DNA of 64,000 bases from Bacillus sp. SB49 (lineage in GTDB: Bacteria > Bacillota > Bacilli > Bacillales > Halobacillaceae), in assembly GCF_000469135.2 (NCBI RefSeq), contig NZ_CP048117.1, positions 2,889,501 through 2,953,500 of the forward strand. Direction: 5' to 3'. This document shows, piece by piece, positions 9,150 through 18,074 of the stretch. Both the position numbers and the translations under genes were made by a program. A model generated the notes under the pieces. It was not told the DNA's origin. It searched no databases and saw only the letters and a program-made list of their open reading frames with translations. Every line of letters starts with the position of its first letter. Within the stretch, counting starts at the first letter, position 1.

Positions 9150-10889
9150 ATGAACTCATTGACGGAACAACCGAAATGGGAACAACTCCTCAGCTTGGTC
9201 AAAGCGACAGACCCACCGAAGATCCTATTCAGCACTGCCCTCTTCCTAAGTCTGCTCACAACTTTGGCAAGCCTTGCCATCCCGCTTTTTGCAAGCAGAT
9301 TGATCGACGATTTCGATTGGAAGGACTTGAATACCCCCATCCTTATTGGAATCGGAGCAGCCTTACTGATTCAGGCGGTCGCCGGCGGTGTTTCTGTGTA
9401 CATGCTCGCCCGTGTCGGCCAGCATATCATCGCATCCTTGCGGGAAAGGCTGTGGAAGAAGCTTCTGGTCCTTCCTGTATCGCATTACGATACACACGAA
9501 ACAGGAGATTCCGTCAGCCGGATGACGAACGACACCGGAGTGATCCGCGATTTGATCACCGATCATTTCACCGGATTCGTGACAGGGATCATCTCGGTGA
9601 CAGGAGCAATCGTCATCCTGTTCTACCTGGACTGGCCGCTCACGCTCGTCATGTTTTCGATCATTCCGCTTTCCCTTTTGTTCCTTATTCCCACCGGTAA
9701 GAAAATGGCGGAAATATCCCGCGGTCTCCAATCCGAGACGGCCAGCTTCTCCGCCAACCTGACTCGCGTCATCTCTGAAATCCGCTTAGTGAAAGCATCG
9801 AATGCAGAAGACATGGAATGGGATAAAGGTAAATCAGGCATACATAAGCTGTATCGACTGGGATTGAAGGAAGGCGTCATCCAGGCATTAATGTCTCCTC
9901 TCGTCTCTTCGCTGATCATCGTCGTCCTTGTTCTGATCATCGGCTTCGGAGGCATCCGTGTCTCTTCCGGCGCCATGACTGCCGGAGAACTTGCCGCTTT
10001 CTTTATCTATCTGTTTCAGATCATTATGCCGATCACCCAGATCGTTTTCTTTGCGACCCAATTCCAGAAAACGATCGGAGCCACGGAGAAAGTGATGGAC
10101 ATCCTTACGCTGGAAGAAGAGAAATTGGAGGAAGGACATGATGTATACACAAGGGATGACAGTCTCATCATCGACGGCATCCATTTTGGGTATGATCCTG
10201 CTGAAAGGATTCTGCATGATGTAACATTTACAGCTGTGAAAGGAGAGGTTACGGCAGTGGTGGGGCCAAGCGGGAGCGGGAAGACGACCTTGTTCTCTTT
10301 AATCGAACAATTTTACAAACCAAGTTCAGGAGTCATCCGCTATGGGAATGAACCGATCGATGCGTTCACATTAAAGTCCTGGCGACGGAAACTCGGCTAT
10401 GTATCTCAGGAGAGCCCGATTTATGCAGGAACGATCCGTGAAAACTTGACCTATGGTCTGGAGGGAGAAGTTCCCTTTGAAAAAGTGAAAGCAGCTGCTG
10501 AAATGGCTTATGCGCATACGTTCATCGAAGCATTCACCAATGGATATGACACAGAGGTCGGGGAGCGCGGCATCAAACTATCCGGGGGACAGCGCCAGCG
10601 GATTGCCATTGCCCGAGCCCTGCTCCGGGATCCGGAAATCCTCATGCTGGATGAGGCGACATCCAGTCTCGACAGTCAATCTGAAATCGTCGTCCAACAG
10701 GCCTTAAAGAATTTGATGAACGGCAGAACCACGCTCGTCATCGCCCACCGGCTTTCAACGATCGTGGATGCCGATCAAATCATCTTTTTAGAGAAAGGAC
10801 ACGTCACAGGAATCGGCACTCATGAGGAACTTTTTGAGAAACATGCGCTCTATCATGACTTCGCCCGTCAACAACTGCGCGTTGAATAA
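9150..10889 (+). CDS. ABC exporter, fused permease and ATPase (BmrA/LmrA-like)
   Basis: A 579-residue half-transporter. Six transmembrane helices span residues 1-310, and the nucleotide-binding domain has Walker A GPSGSGKTT, signature LSGGQRQR, Walker B ILMLDEATSSLD and an AHRLST H-loop. Length and motifs fit the BmrA/LmrA/MdlB multidrug and lipid exporter group, which works as a homodimer. It has its own region after the exopolysaccharide terminator and its own terminator. The start is ATG with GTGAGGT upstream. No regulator is adjacent, so the substrate is unknown. Export of a precursor for the preceding cluster is possible but not supported. Confidence 0.9.
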   Translation: MNSLTEQPKWEQLLSLVKATDPPKILFSTALFLSLLTTLASLAIPLFASRLIDDFDWKDLNTPILIGIGAALLIQAVAGGVSVYMLARVGQHIIASLRERLWKKLLVLPVSHYDTHETGDSVSRMTNDTGVIRDLITDHFTGFVTGIISVTGAIVILFYLDWPLTLVMFSIIPLSLLFLIPTGKKMAEISRGLQSETASFSANLTRVISEIRLVKASNAEDMEWDKGKSGIHKLYRLGLKEGVIQALMSPLVSSLIIVVLVLIIGFGGIRVSSGAMTAGELAAFFIYLFQIIMPITQIVFFATQFQKTIGATEKVMDILTLEEEKLEEGHDVYTRDDSLIIDGIHFGYDPAERILHDVTFTAVKGEVTAVVGPSGSGKTTLFSLIEQFYKPSSGVIRYGNEPIDAFTLKSWRRKLGYVSQESPIYAGTIRENLTYGLEGEVPFEKVKAAAEMAYAHTFIEAFTNGYDTEVGERGIKLSGGQRQRIAIARALLRDPEILMLDEATSSLDSQSEIVVQQALKNLMNGRTTLVIAHRLSTIVDADQIIFLEKGHVTGIGTHEELFEKHALYHDFARQQLRVE

Positions 10890-10896
10890 GGTGACA

Positions 10897-10929
10897 CAAA
10901 AAAAGCAGGCAGATGCCTGCTTTTCTTTT
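10897..10929. terminator. Bidirectional terminator between the ABC exporter and tctA
   Basis: AAAAGCAGGCA and TGCCTGCTTTT form the stem, with A and T tracts on both sides, so it can stop the convergent genes on both strands. Confidence 0.85.
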
Positions 10930-12451
10930 ATGCTGATGCAGAGTTGCTTTCTGATTCCTCTTCTTCTTTCTTCGTCTGCTTTTTACTGCGAATGAAAGGA
11001 ATAACGAATGAAAGAATACTTACAATGTAAAGGCTGATGGATACAGGGTCAGAGACGAGGATCATCATATCCCCACCAGAAGCCGTCAACGCCTGACGAA
11101 GCGACTGCTCCATCATACCACCAAGGATGAAAGCGAGAATGAACGGTGCTGCCGGGAACTGAAACAGACGCATCAAGTAACCGATGACACCGAAGATCAG
11201 GAGTAAGTACAAATCGAACGTACTGAAGCTTATGGCATATACACCGATCAAACTGAAGATGGCGACAAGCGAAATCAGCAGCGGACGAGCGATTTTCAGA
11301 ATCTTGGCGATGTACGGAATCAGCGGCAGATTCAAAATAAGCAGGAAAATGTTACCGATATACATACTTGCAATGATTCCCCAGAATACTTCCGGCCTGT
11401 CCGTCATAAGAAGCGGTCCAGGCTGGATGCCGAGCACAAGGAAGGCGCCGAGCATGACGGCGGTCGTACCGGATCCCGGAATACCAAGGCTTAAAAGTGG
11501 AACGAACGCGCCGCTTGTAGCCGCGTTATTTGCCGTTTCAGGAGCAGACAATCCTTTAACAGAACCTTTTCCGAATTCCTCCGGACGCTTCGTGATTTTC
11601 TTCTCGGTAATGTAACCGATGAAGGAAGCGATCGTGGCACCGGCCCCGGGAAGTACGCCTAACAGGAAGCCGAGGAAGGACTGCCTTGTCATCGGCCCAC
11701 GCATTTCTTTAAAATCGGATTTAGACAGTTTCAAACTGCCGATATCCCCTTGGCTTTGCAGCGATTTATCTTTTCTTCGAATAACAAGAAAACAGATTTC
11801 AGCTAAAGCGAAGAGTCCAAGAGCGATGACAAGAAAATCGATTCCTTCCAATAAGTTCGGCGTATCAAATGTGAAGCGAGCTGTTCCTGTCTGGCCGTCA
11901 ATACCAACAGTGGCGACCATAAAACCGACTGTCGCCGCAATCAACGCCTTAATTGTAGACCCATCAGACAGACTTGCAATAGCTGTCAAACCGAGAAACA
12001 TCAAAGCAAAATACTGAGCCGGTCCGAATGAGACCGCCACTTGAGCCAAAGCCGGGGCGAACAACATCAACAAGACTACGGAAACCGTTCCACCTACGAA
12101 GGAGGAAATAGCTGCGATTGCCAATGCCTTTCCAGCTTCCCCGCGCTGAGCCATTGGATAGCCGTCGAACGCTGTGGCAACGGTCCCGGAAACACCAGGA
12201 GCATTTAATAGAATAGATGATGTCGAACCTCCGAAGATGGCACCGTAATAGACGCCGGCCATCATGACAAGTGCGATTGACGGGTCCATTCCATAAGTGA
12301 TCGGAATCATGATCGCGATAGCACTGATTGGTCCAAGACCGGGCATCATACCGATCAATGTACCCGCCATGACTCCGATGAATACGAATAATATACCTTG
12401 CAGACTAAAAGCGACTTGAATCCCTTGCATTAACCCTTCCATTGCACCCAT
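10928..12451 (-). CDS. tctA: Tripartite tricarboxylate transporter, large membrane subunit TctA
   Basis: A 507-residue polytopic protein with the TctA family features: G-x-x-P-G-L-G near residue 37, the GAIFGGSTSSILLNAPG block near 70-86, and a second PGAGATIASFIGY half-motif near 268. It is the 12-helix channel component that works with TctB and the periplasmic-type binding protein TctC to import citrate or related tricarboxylates, probably driven by an ion gradient. The gene is third in tctC-tctB-tctA, 14 bases after tctB, and ends at a bidirectional terminator. The C-terminal tail is charged and repetitive (KKEEEESESN). Confidence 0.93.
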   Translation of the reverse strand: MGAMEGLMQGIQVAFSLQGILFVFIGVMAGTLIGMMPGLGPISAIAIMIPITYGMDPSIALVMMAGVYYGAIFGGSTSSILLNAPGVSGTVATAFDGYPMAQRGEAGKALAIAAISSFVGGTVSVVLLMLFAPALAQVAVSFGPAQYFALMFLGLTAIASLSDGSTIKALIAATVGFMVATVGIDGQTGTARFTFDTPNLLEGIDFLVIALGLFALAEICFLVIRRKDKSLQSQGDIGSLKLSKSDFKEMRGPMTRQSFLGFLLGVLPGAGATIASFIGYITEKKITKRPEEFGKGSVKGLSAPETANNAATSGAFVPLLSLGIPGSGTTAVMLGAFLVLGIQPGPLLMTDRPEVFWGIIASMYIGNIFLLILNLPLIPYIAKILKIARPLLISLVAIFSLIGVYAISFSTFDLYLLLIFGVIGYLMRLFQFPAAPFILAFILGGMMEQSLRQALTASGGDMMILVSDPVSISLYIVSILSFVIPFIRSKKQTKKEEEESESNSASA

Positions 12452-12465
12452 AGCTACTCACACCT

Positions 12466-12930
12466 TTAAAATGGTAATAAACCTTGCGGCAGTCGAATTT
12501 GCAGCAGGTAGTTGAACGATAAATACATCACCAGCGGGAACAGGACAGCAACCAGCACATTCGTCTTATACTTCCTGTAGCCTAAGAACAAAGAACAGAA
12601 GAAAATAAACAGTGTGGAAGTGATGACGAATCCGAGGATTTCCAACAGAAAGATGTAAACGAAGATCATACCGCCCACTGCCAGTAGAAAGAGAATCTCT
12701 TTCTTCGGAACCTCCCTCTGTTTTTTTGCTTCTTCGGTTTCCGACGAGCGGTCAAAAAATAAGAAAATAGCAAGAACGATCAATAAATATCCGAGAACTT
12801 TTGGAACGAGATCCGAATCGACTGGTACGTAAGGATATTCCTTCAAGTTGTAGCTCAAATACAAGTATCCGGACGCAAACAAGATGAGAAAAATACTTAA
12901 TTTTTGATTCAACGTTTTCAACATATGCAT
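12466..12930 (-). CDS. tctB: Tripartite tricarboxylate transporter, small membrane subunit TctB
   Basis: A 154-residue protein with four predicted transmembrane helices and a basic cytoplasmic loop (RSSETEEAKKQR) after the second, typical of TctB. It is poorly conserved in sequence, so the assignment rests mainly on topology, length and its place between tctC and tctA. The ATG at 12930 has AAGG 8 bases upstream; a GTG at 12939 in the same frame is an alternative. A hairpin lies between it and tctC. Confidence 0.85.
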   Translation of the reverse strand: MHMLKTLNQKLSIFLILFASGYLYLSYNLKEYPYVPVDSDLVPKVLGYLLIVLAIFLFFDRSSETEEAKKQREVPKKEILFLLAVGGMIFVYIFLLEILGFVITSTLFIFFCSLFLGYRKYKTNVLVAVLFPLVMYLSFNYLLQIRLPQGLLPF

Positions 12931-12953
12931 CACCTTCACCTTAATGGTAAATA

Positions 12954-12976
12954 GAAAGGGTCGAAGCGACCCTTTC
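12954..12976 (-). terminator. Intercistronic hairpin between tctC and tctB (partial terminator)
   Basis: GAAAGGGTCG and CGACCCTTTC pair perfectly around AAG. The following T tract is weak (TCTATTT). Such hairpins often protect or partly end the upstream message, so that the binding protein is made in excess of the membrane subunits. Confidence 0.65.
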
Positions 12977-12981
12977 CTGTC

Positions 12982-13980
12982 TTACTCTCCTAATCCAAGC
13001 TCATCCATCAATCCGGAGAGCTCTTCTTTTTGTTCTTTCAAGTATTTACTGTATTCTTCGGAATCCATGTACAGTTCGTTCCAGCCGTAGCTGTCACGCA
13101 TTTCCGCAAAAGCGTCGGAATCACTGACTTCTTTTAACTTCTCTTCGTAATATTTCACCTGCCCGTCGGTCATATCTCCAGGTCCGAAGAAGCCTCTCCA
13201 GTTAACGAACGTCGCATCGATGCCCTGCTCCTTGGCTGTTTGGAAATCAGACAGCACTTCCCCTTCCAAACGCTCTTCTGCAGTAATACCAAGTACTCTC
13301 ACCTTACCCGCTCTCACCTGCTCCACCGTTTCCGCAATCCCTGTGGAATAGACATCAGCGCTGCCGTTGAGAATCTGCGTCATTCCACCACTGTCTTGTG
13401 CAGATACGTAGCGGATCTTCTTGATGTCGACGCCGGCTTCCTTCGCAATGGCAACGAACTGCATATGGTCCATAGAACCAGGGGAAGAAGTTCCGACTAC
13501 CGTCACGCTCTCCGGATCTTTCTTCATATCTTCAAACAACTCATTCAAATCCTGCCATTTCGCATCATCAGCGACGGCAAAAGCACCATAGTCCGCAATC
13601 ATATTAGCAAGTGGTGTAAAGTCTTCATGAGACAATTGTGACTGTCCATTCAATGGAACGAAAATAAGTGGTGGAGAGGAGACAAAAATGTTGTGCGGAT
13701 CGTTCGTACTGTCGATGTAGGACCAGCCTACCGCACCGCCGCCCCCTTCTTTGTTGACGACACCTACGCTCTTCTCAATAATCCCTTCTTCCTCCAACAC
13801 TTTACCGACGGTTCTTGCAGTCGTATCCCATCCGCCTCCAGCGCCCGCCGGAGCAACGATTTCAACATTCCGATCCGGCTTCCATTCTCCGTCATCTCCA
13901 TCACCGGACGCTTGCGATCCCCCACACGCTGCCAAAAATAATACAATCAATAAAGCCCCTAGTTTCCACATGTGTTTCAT
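12982..13980 (-). CDS. tctC: Tripartite tricarboxylate transporter substrate-binding lipoprotein TctC
   Basis: A 332-residue lipoprotein. The lipobox LAAC-G at about residues 16-20 is followed by a Gly/Asp-rich linker and a TctC/Bug solute-binding domain containing AGAGGGWD and GGAVGWSYI. It captures the carboxylate outside the membrane and delivers it to TctAB. The ATG at 13980 follows GAGAGGGG; the frame continues upstream but lacks a ribosome site. It is the first gene of the operon, with a perfect CcpA cre site 60 bases upstream. The exact substrate is unknown; citrate is likely by family. A CitS/CitT-like pair 6 kb away may control it. Confidence 0.92.
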   Translation of the reverse strand: MKHMWKLGALLIVLFLAACGGSQASGDGDDGEWKPDRNVEIVAPAGAGGGWDTTARTVGKVLEEEGIIEKSVGVVNKEGGGGAVGWSYIDSTNDPHNIFVSSPPLIFVPLNGQSQLSHEDFTPLANMIADYGAFAVADDAKWQDLNELFEDMKKDPESVTVVGTSSPGSMDHMQFVAIAKEAGVDIKKIRYVSAQDSGGMTQILNGSADVYSTGIAETVEQVRAGKVRVLGITAEERLEGEVLSDFQTAKEQGIDATFVNWRGFFGPGDMTDGQVKYYEEKLKEVSDSDAFAEMRDSYGWNELYMDSEEYSKYLKEQKEELSGLMDELGLGE

Positions 13981-14039
13981 GCAATAACCCCTCTCTATTT
14001 GTCGTTCCTTGATGATAGTGTATCGAAAGAATTCAGAAA

Positions 14040-14053
14040 TGTAACCGTTTTCA
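14040..14053 (-). promoter_or_regulatory. CcpA cre site upstream of tctCBA
   Basis: TGTAACCGTTTTCA matches the cre consensus TGWNANCGNTNWCA at every position. It lies 60 bases upstream of the tctC start, where repression or activation by CcpA with P-Ser-HPr would act. This fits glucose repression of citrate uptake known in Bacillus. Confidence 0.7.
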
Positions 14054-14137
14054 AAATATTCTATATTAAATGCAATAAAGCTAATTAACCAAATAAAATT
14101 CACGATATAGAAAGTAACAACGAAGCCGGCAAAACAG

Positions 14138-14171
14138 AAAAAAAAGCATATCCAATTCGGATATGCTTTCT
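14138..14171 (-). terminator. Terminator after adcA
   Basis: AAAGCATATCC and GGATATGCTTT pair around AATTC, with a T tract on the minus strand. It lies 12 bases after the adcA stop. Confidence 0.88.
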
Positions 14172-14182
14172 TAGGAATTAAA

Positions 14183-15748
14183 TTAGTGAGCCATCATCTC
14201 ATGAGCTATCTCCTCTCCGTCCATGTCACTCGGGTAATAAGTCGGCCAGTTTGTCACTTCCTCAAGCAGTGCTTCACGATCATCTCCCCAGTAGAGGTGA
14301 TAATGTCCAGCATCTGTCGGTTCGATACTGTGGTCGCTGAATTGGAAGTAAGCAGGCATTCCTTCTGATCCGTCTTCCTTCTTGAAAATGTAGCGGACAC
14401 CGCGATTTCCTCCTTCGTATTCCAGGATCTCATAGCCATCATAACTGTACATGGCAGATTTCTCTTCGCCGTCTTCAAAGAAAGTCACGCTGCCGTCTTC
14501 TTCCATGATGATACGATCGACATTTGTTTTATAGCCTGTTTCATAGTACTCTTTGTACTCCGCTTCTGTCTTATCTCCTTCATCTTCCGCTTTATGTGCG
14601 AACACCTCATCTAACGTTCCGTCTTGAAGGTAAGGGTAGACAGACTGCCAGTCACCGGCCCAATCGGAAAGGGGGCGGTCTTTTACCTGGCTGTCTTCAA
14701 AATATCCATCATAGATCTTCTGTTCCTCTTCACTTAAGGCATGATCATGTCCATGCTCTTCCTCCACTTCTATATCAACGTCCGACTTTTCAGAAAGCGC
14801 TTTGGTTAGAACATCCAAATTCTTCTCCATTAAAGAAAAGTAGTCTTCCCCGTTATCGATATCTTCTTCTGTTAATGTTGCAAGGTTATGGATACGCAAT
14901 GTTTCCGCATCTATTTCCTCTCGGACGACGTCCGCAACTTTCGGTGTAATGTTCTGTTCGAAAAGCACATAGTTTAAGCCGTACTTCTCCGCAGTTTCAA
15001 CAATCCCCTGTAAGTCTTTCTGCGAAGGCTCATTCGTCGGACTTAAACCGGAAACTGCGATTTGTTCAATGCCGTATAAATCTTCCCAATATCCATAGGC
15101 TGCATGGGAGACAATAATTTTATTCTCCGGAAGGCTGTCAATTTGGGTACGGAACTCCTCATCCAGGCTTTCAAGCTGACCTTTTAACTCTTCGAAATTC
15201 TGCTCGAATACCTCTTCCTGTTCCGGACGAAGTTCTACCAGTGTATCTTTAATATTTTCTGCCATTTTTATGGAACGGACAGGATCAAGCCAGACGTGCG
15301 GATCCTGATCTCCGTGGCTGTGTCCGTGGTCGTGATCATCTCCATGATCATGGTCATGGGCGTGTTCCGCCAGTTCTACTCCCTCCGTCGCTTCTAAAAT
15401 CGTCACATCTTCATCCTTAATAGAATCAGAGATTTTCTGTGCGTATGTCTCAAGCCCTGCACCGTTGTACAGGAAAGCATCTGCTTCCGCGATTTCTATC
15501 ATTTCCTTCGTCGTCGGTTCATATGTATGCGCATCTGAACCTGGTGCGAGAATGGACTCAACCGAAGCACCATCCCCTGCAATCTGCTGAGCAAAAAACT
15601 GGAGCGGATACACCGTGGTAAATATCTTCAGCGGTTCCTCCGAGGTTTCTTTTTCCCCTTCTCCACTGCTCGCCGTATCGTTTCCACATGCAGCAAGAGC
15701 AATTAGTACAGTAAGTAAACTGATGATTCCTAGTAATTTCTTAACCAA
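14183..15748 (-). CDS. adcA: Zinc-binding lipoprotein, ZnuA/AdcA domain fused to a ZinT domain
   Basis: A 521-residue lipoprotein (lipobox ALAAC-G). Residues about 35-325 form a cluster A-I zinc-binding domain with an acidic His-rich loop (HDHDHGDDHDHGHSHGDQ) and metal His residues near PHVWLDP, HAAYGY and the LFE/ITP region. Residues about 340-521 are a ZinT/YodA domain starting HALSEEEQKIYDG, with late HYHLYWG and an EIAHEMMAH tail. The same fusion occurs in streptococcal AdcA. It delivers zinc to an AdcBC/ZnuBC permease, which is not in the window. The TTG start at 15748 has AAAGGAGG 9 bases upstream. Two Zur boxes sit in front. Confidence 0.94.
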   Translation of the reverse strand: MVKKLLGIISLLTVLIALAACGNDTASSGEGEKETSEEPLKIFTTVYPLQFFAQQIAGDGASVESILAPGSDAHTYEPTTKEMIEIAEADAFLYNGAGLETYAQKISDSIKDEDVTILEATEGVELAEHAHDHDHGDDHDHGHSHGDQDPHVWLDPVRSIKMAENIKDTLVELRPEQEEVFEQNFEELKGQLESLDEEFRTQIDSLPENKIIVSHAAYGYWEDLYGIEQIAVSGLSPTNEPSQKDLQGIVETAEKYGLNYVLFEQNITPKVADVVREEIDAETLRIHNLATLTEEDIDNGEDYFSLMEKNLDVLTKALSEKSDVDIEVEEEHGHDHALSEEEQKIYDGYFEDSQVKDRPLSDWAGDWQSVYPYLQDGTLDEVFAHKAEDEGDKTEAEYKEYYETGYKTNVDRIIMEEDGSVTFFEDGEEKSAMYSYDGYEILEYEGGNRGVRYIFKKEDGSEGMPAYFQFSDHSIEPTDAGHYHLYWGDDREALLEEVTNWPTYYPSDMDGEEIAHEMMAH

Positions 15749-15779
15749 GTTCTCTCTCCTCCTTTTGTTCAAACTTATA

Positions 15780-15823
15780 TTATCGTAATCATTACTATTT
15801 GTAAACAGTAATTATTACGATTT
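15780..15823 (-). promoter_or_regulatory. Two adjacent Zur operator boxes upstream of adcA
   Basis: The Bacillus Zur consensus is AAATCGTAAT-N-ATTACGATTT. Box 1 (15780-15800) reads TTATCGTAAT-C-ATTACTATTT. Box 2 (15803-15823) reads AAACAGTAAT-T-ATTACGATTT, with a perfect right half. The box centres are 23 bases apart and they lie 32-75 bases upstream of the TTG start, so zinc-bound Zur would block transcription. Confidence 0.85.
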
Positions 15824-15887
15824 TTATCAATTCCATGACAGACTTGTTTTTTAGTTACATAGTAAAATGGGTAGGATGAGGTTATCC

Positions 15888-15907
15888 GTTCACCTTCTGT
15901 TCACTTT
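15888..15907 (+). promoter_or_regulatory. HssR-like direct repeat upstream of hssR
   Basis: GTTCACCTT-CT-GTTCACTTT is a 9-bp direct repeat with a 2-base spacer. This is the layout of the staphylococcal HssR box (GTTCATATT-N2-GTTCATATT). It lies about 50 bases upstream of the response-regulator start, which suggests autoregulation. Confidence 0.65.
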
Positions 15908-15955
15908 ACTGTGTAAAGGTAAAGGGAAAGAAGGAGTAAAGAGAGGATGAAATGA

Positions 15956-16633
15956 ATGATTTCCATTTTAATCGTTGATGACGATCCCCATATATTGGAT
16001 CTTGTAAAACTTACTGTGGAACAGGCAGGGTTCCTTGCACGGACTGCTGAAGACGGCAAAGCAGCGCTTCTTATGCTCGAGAAGGAATCCTTTGATCTCG
16101 TCATTGTCGATGTGATGATGCCGGGGCTGGATGGTTTCTCGCTAACAAAAGAAATTCGTAAATTTTATGACCTGCCTGTAATCCTGCTCACAGCTAAAGG
16201 AGAGCTCTACGATAAAGAACGGGGCTATGATGCGGGGACAGATGATTATATCGTGAAGCCGTTTGAGCCGAGGGAATTGGTCTTCCGAATACGAGCCGTT
16301 CTGCGACGTTATGATAAACCGGCTGATTTGGTCGTCCGCGCCGGAGATATAATCATAGACAGAAAAAATTATGAAGTGGCAATCGGCAGGCAGCATCTTC
16401 TACTCCCTCTCAAGGAATTCGAACTGTTAAGCTTATTAGCCAGCCGCCCGAATCGTGTCCTCCAGCGTGATATGCTGATTGAGCAAATATGGGGACTCGA
16501 TTTTGAAGGCGATGAGCGAACGCTCAATGTGCACATCAAACGAATCAGAGAAAGGCTGGCCGGCGCTGAATCATCTGTCAAAATTACCACGGTCCGGGGG
16601 ATCGGTTACAAGTTGGAGGCGTCTCTTTTATGA
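15956..16633 (+). CDS. hssR: Heme-sensing-type response regulator (HssR-like, OmpR family)
   Basis: A 225-residue protein. The receiver domain (1-118) has the acidic pocket DDD at 8-10, the phospho-acceptor Asp in LVIVDVMMPG and the Lys in IVKPF. A winged-helix DNA-binding domain (about 130-222) ends in VRGIGYKL. Length is as in Staphylococcus HssR (about 224). The family senses heme stress and turns on the HrtAB exporter. The stop overlaps the kinase start (ATGA), and the transporter genes follow. The name rests on gene order, lengths and the direct-repeat operators, not on alignment, so another ABC-linked OmpR system is possible. Confidence 0.8.
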   Translation: MISILIVDDDPHILDLVKLTVEQAGFLARTAEDGKAALLMLEKESFDLVIVDVMMPGLDGFSLTKEIRKFYDLPVILLTAKGELYDKERGYDAGTDDYIVKPFEPRELVFRIRAVLRRYDKPADLVVRAGDIIIDRKNYEVAIGRQHLLLPLKEFELLSLLASRPNRVLQRDMLIEQIWGLDFEGDERTLNVHIKRIRERLAGAESSVKITTVRGIGYKLEASLL

Positions 16634-18003
16634 AAACCCTGTATTCTAAATTCCTATGGACGACGTTGTTCATTATGATCGGAAGCGCTTTTGCCGGATT
16701 TCTCCTTTCCAATCTTTACTATCAGAATGAGCTGAAGCCGGAAAATGACACGAAGAACACGAAGATTGCGCTTCAAATGGCTGCCTATGGAGAAACAGAG
16801 AAAAGCCTTGAGGATTTTCTTGAACATACCGCCTCCACCGGCTATCAGCTCTACCTTTTCAGTGAGAAGGAAGGGGAACAATACTTTGGACGCTCGTTTA
16901 ATGAACATAATTTGCCGGCATCCGCCGTCAGCCGGGTGATCGAGGGAGACATCTATCATGGTATGCGTGATTTTCCGAAGGAGACGTTTGTGACAGGCTT
17001 CTTCGCCAATGAACTGCGGAACACCGTCGGGGTGCCTCTAACATATGAGGGAACACGATACGCCTTGTTCATGCGGCCGGACATCGAACTGCTGTTCAAT
17101 GAACTTCACATCCTGCTCGCGTGGATGGTTGCTGCCATCGTATTATTAAGTCTTGCGGCTATGCTGATTTGGTCAGGGTTGATCATTCACCCCATCCGAA
17201 AATTGACGGCTGCTGTCAACAAGGTCGGCGAAGAAGGGTTCGGTGTTTACTTGAAGGTGACAAGGAAAGACGAAATCGGCCAGCTGGCCCGCCGTTTCAA
17301 TGACATGATCACCCGGCTGGGCAAGCTGGATGAAATGAGAAAAAGTTTCGTTTCAAACGTATCCCACGACATCCGGACGCCGCTCTCCAATATTCAGGGA
17401 TACAGCCGTCTGCTGGAGAATGACAATCTTCCGCATGCAGAGCGGCAGAAATATTTGGCCGTCATCCAGGAAGAAGCAGAACGGATGTCTGCCTTATCCA
17501 GTCAATTGCTGACTCTCTCTTCACTTTCTCCGGAAGAAGAAAACATAAAGAAGAGCCCGGTCGACGTAAGCGGCCAATTAAAGCAATTGATACGAAGGTA
17601 TCACTGGAGAATAGATGAAGCGGGGATGTCGATCAGCTACAATCTGGACGAAATGATCTGCCTTGGGAACGAAGCTCTACTTTATACAGTCTGGGAAAAT
17701 TTGCTGACAAACGCAATCAAGTATAACAGCACAGAGGGGACAATATCGATTCAGGGAACCGCCACAGCGGATGAGATAAACGTCTCCATAACGGATTGCG
17801 GCATCGGTTTATCAGAAGAGGAGCAGGAGCAGGTATTCGACCGCTTCTACCGGGCGGATCAAGCCAGATCCCGTTCTGTGCCGGGTACTGGACTGGGGCT
17901 TTCCATCGTCAAAGAAATCATCGACCTCCATGATGGGAGCGTCCATTTACACAGTGAACCTGGTTCCGGGTCCACTTTCCTTGTCACCCTGCCAAGGCTG
18001 TAA
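16630..18003 (+). CDS. hssS: Heme-sensing-type sensor histidine kinase (HssS-like)
   Basis: A 457-residue membrane kinase, the length of S. aureus HssS. It has a transmembrane helix at about 10-28, an extracellular sensor of about 130 residues, a second helix (about 160-182), HAMP, a HisKA domain with the phospho-His in SHDIRTPLSN, and a HATPase domain with LTNAIKYN, DCGIGL, FDRFYR and GTGLGLS. It overlaps the regulator by 4 bases. A second direct repeat lies between its stop and the transporter genes, so the exporter can be induced separately. Confidence 0.82.
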   Translation: MKTLYSKFLWTTLFIMIGSAFAGFLLSNLYYQNELKPENDTKNTKIALQMAAYGETEKSLEDFLEHTASTGYQLYLFSEKEGEQYFGRSFNEHNLPASAVSRVIEGDIYHGMRDFPKETFVTGFFANELRNTVGVPLTYEGTRYALFMRPDIELLFNELHILLAWMVAAIVLLSLAAMLIWSGLIIHPIRKLTAAVNKVGEEGFGVYLKVTRKDEIGQLARRFNDMITRLGKLDEMRKSFVSNVSHDIRTPLSNIQGYSRLLENDNLPHAERQKYLAVIQEEAERMSALSSQLLTLSSLSPEEENIKKSPVDVSGQLKQLIRRYHWRIDEAGMSISYNLDEMICLGNEALLYTVWENLLTNAIKYNSTEGTISIQGTATADEINVSITDCGIGLSEEEQEQVFDRFYRADQARSRSVPGTGLGLSIVKEIIDLHDGSVHLHSEPGSGSTFLVTLPRL

Positions 18004-18009
18004 TCTTTC

Positions 18010-18029
18010 ATTCACCTTCTGTTCACACA
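18010..18029 (+). promoter_or_regulatory. HssR-like direct repeat upstream of hrtB
   Basis: ATTCACCTT-CT-GTTCACACA repeats the sequence found before the response regulator; the 16 bases TTCACCTTCTGTTCAC are identical in both. It starts 7 bases after the kinase stop and ends about 45 bases before the permease start, a normal place for an activator site. Confidence 0.65.
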
Positions 18030-18074
18030 GGATGATTAACATGGAAGCAGAAAGAACAGAGAGGAATGAAGTAG

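Noticed and set aside
15298-15365. A short CAT/GTC-rich repeat that looked like a microsatellite
   Set aside because: It codes for the His/Asp-rich zinc loop of AdcA in frame, a known feature of that family.
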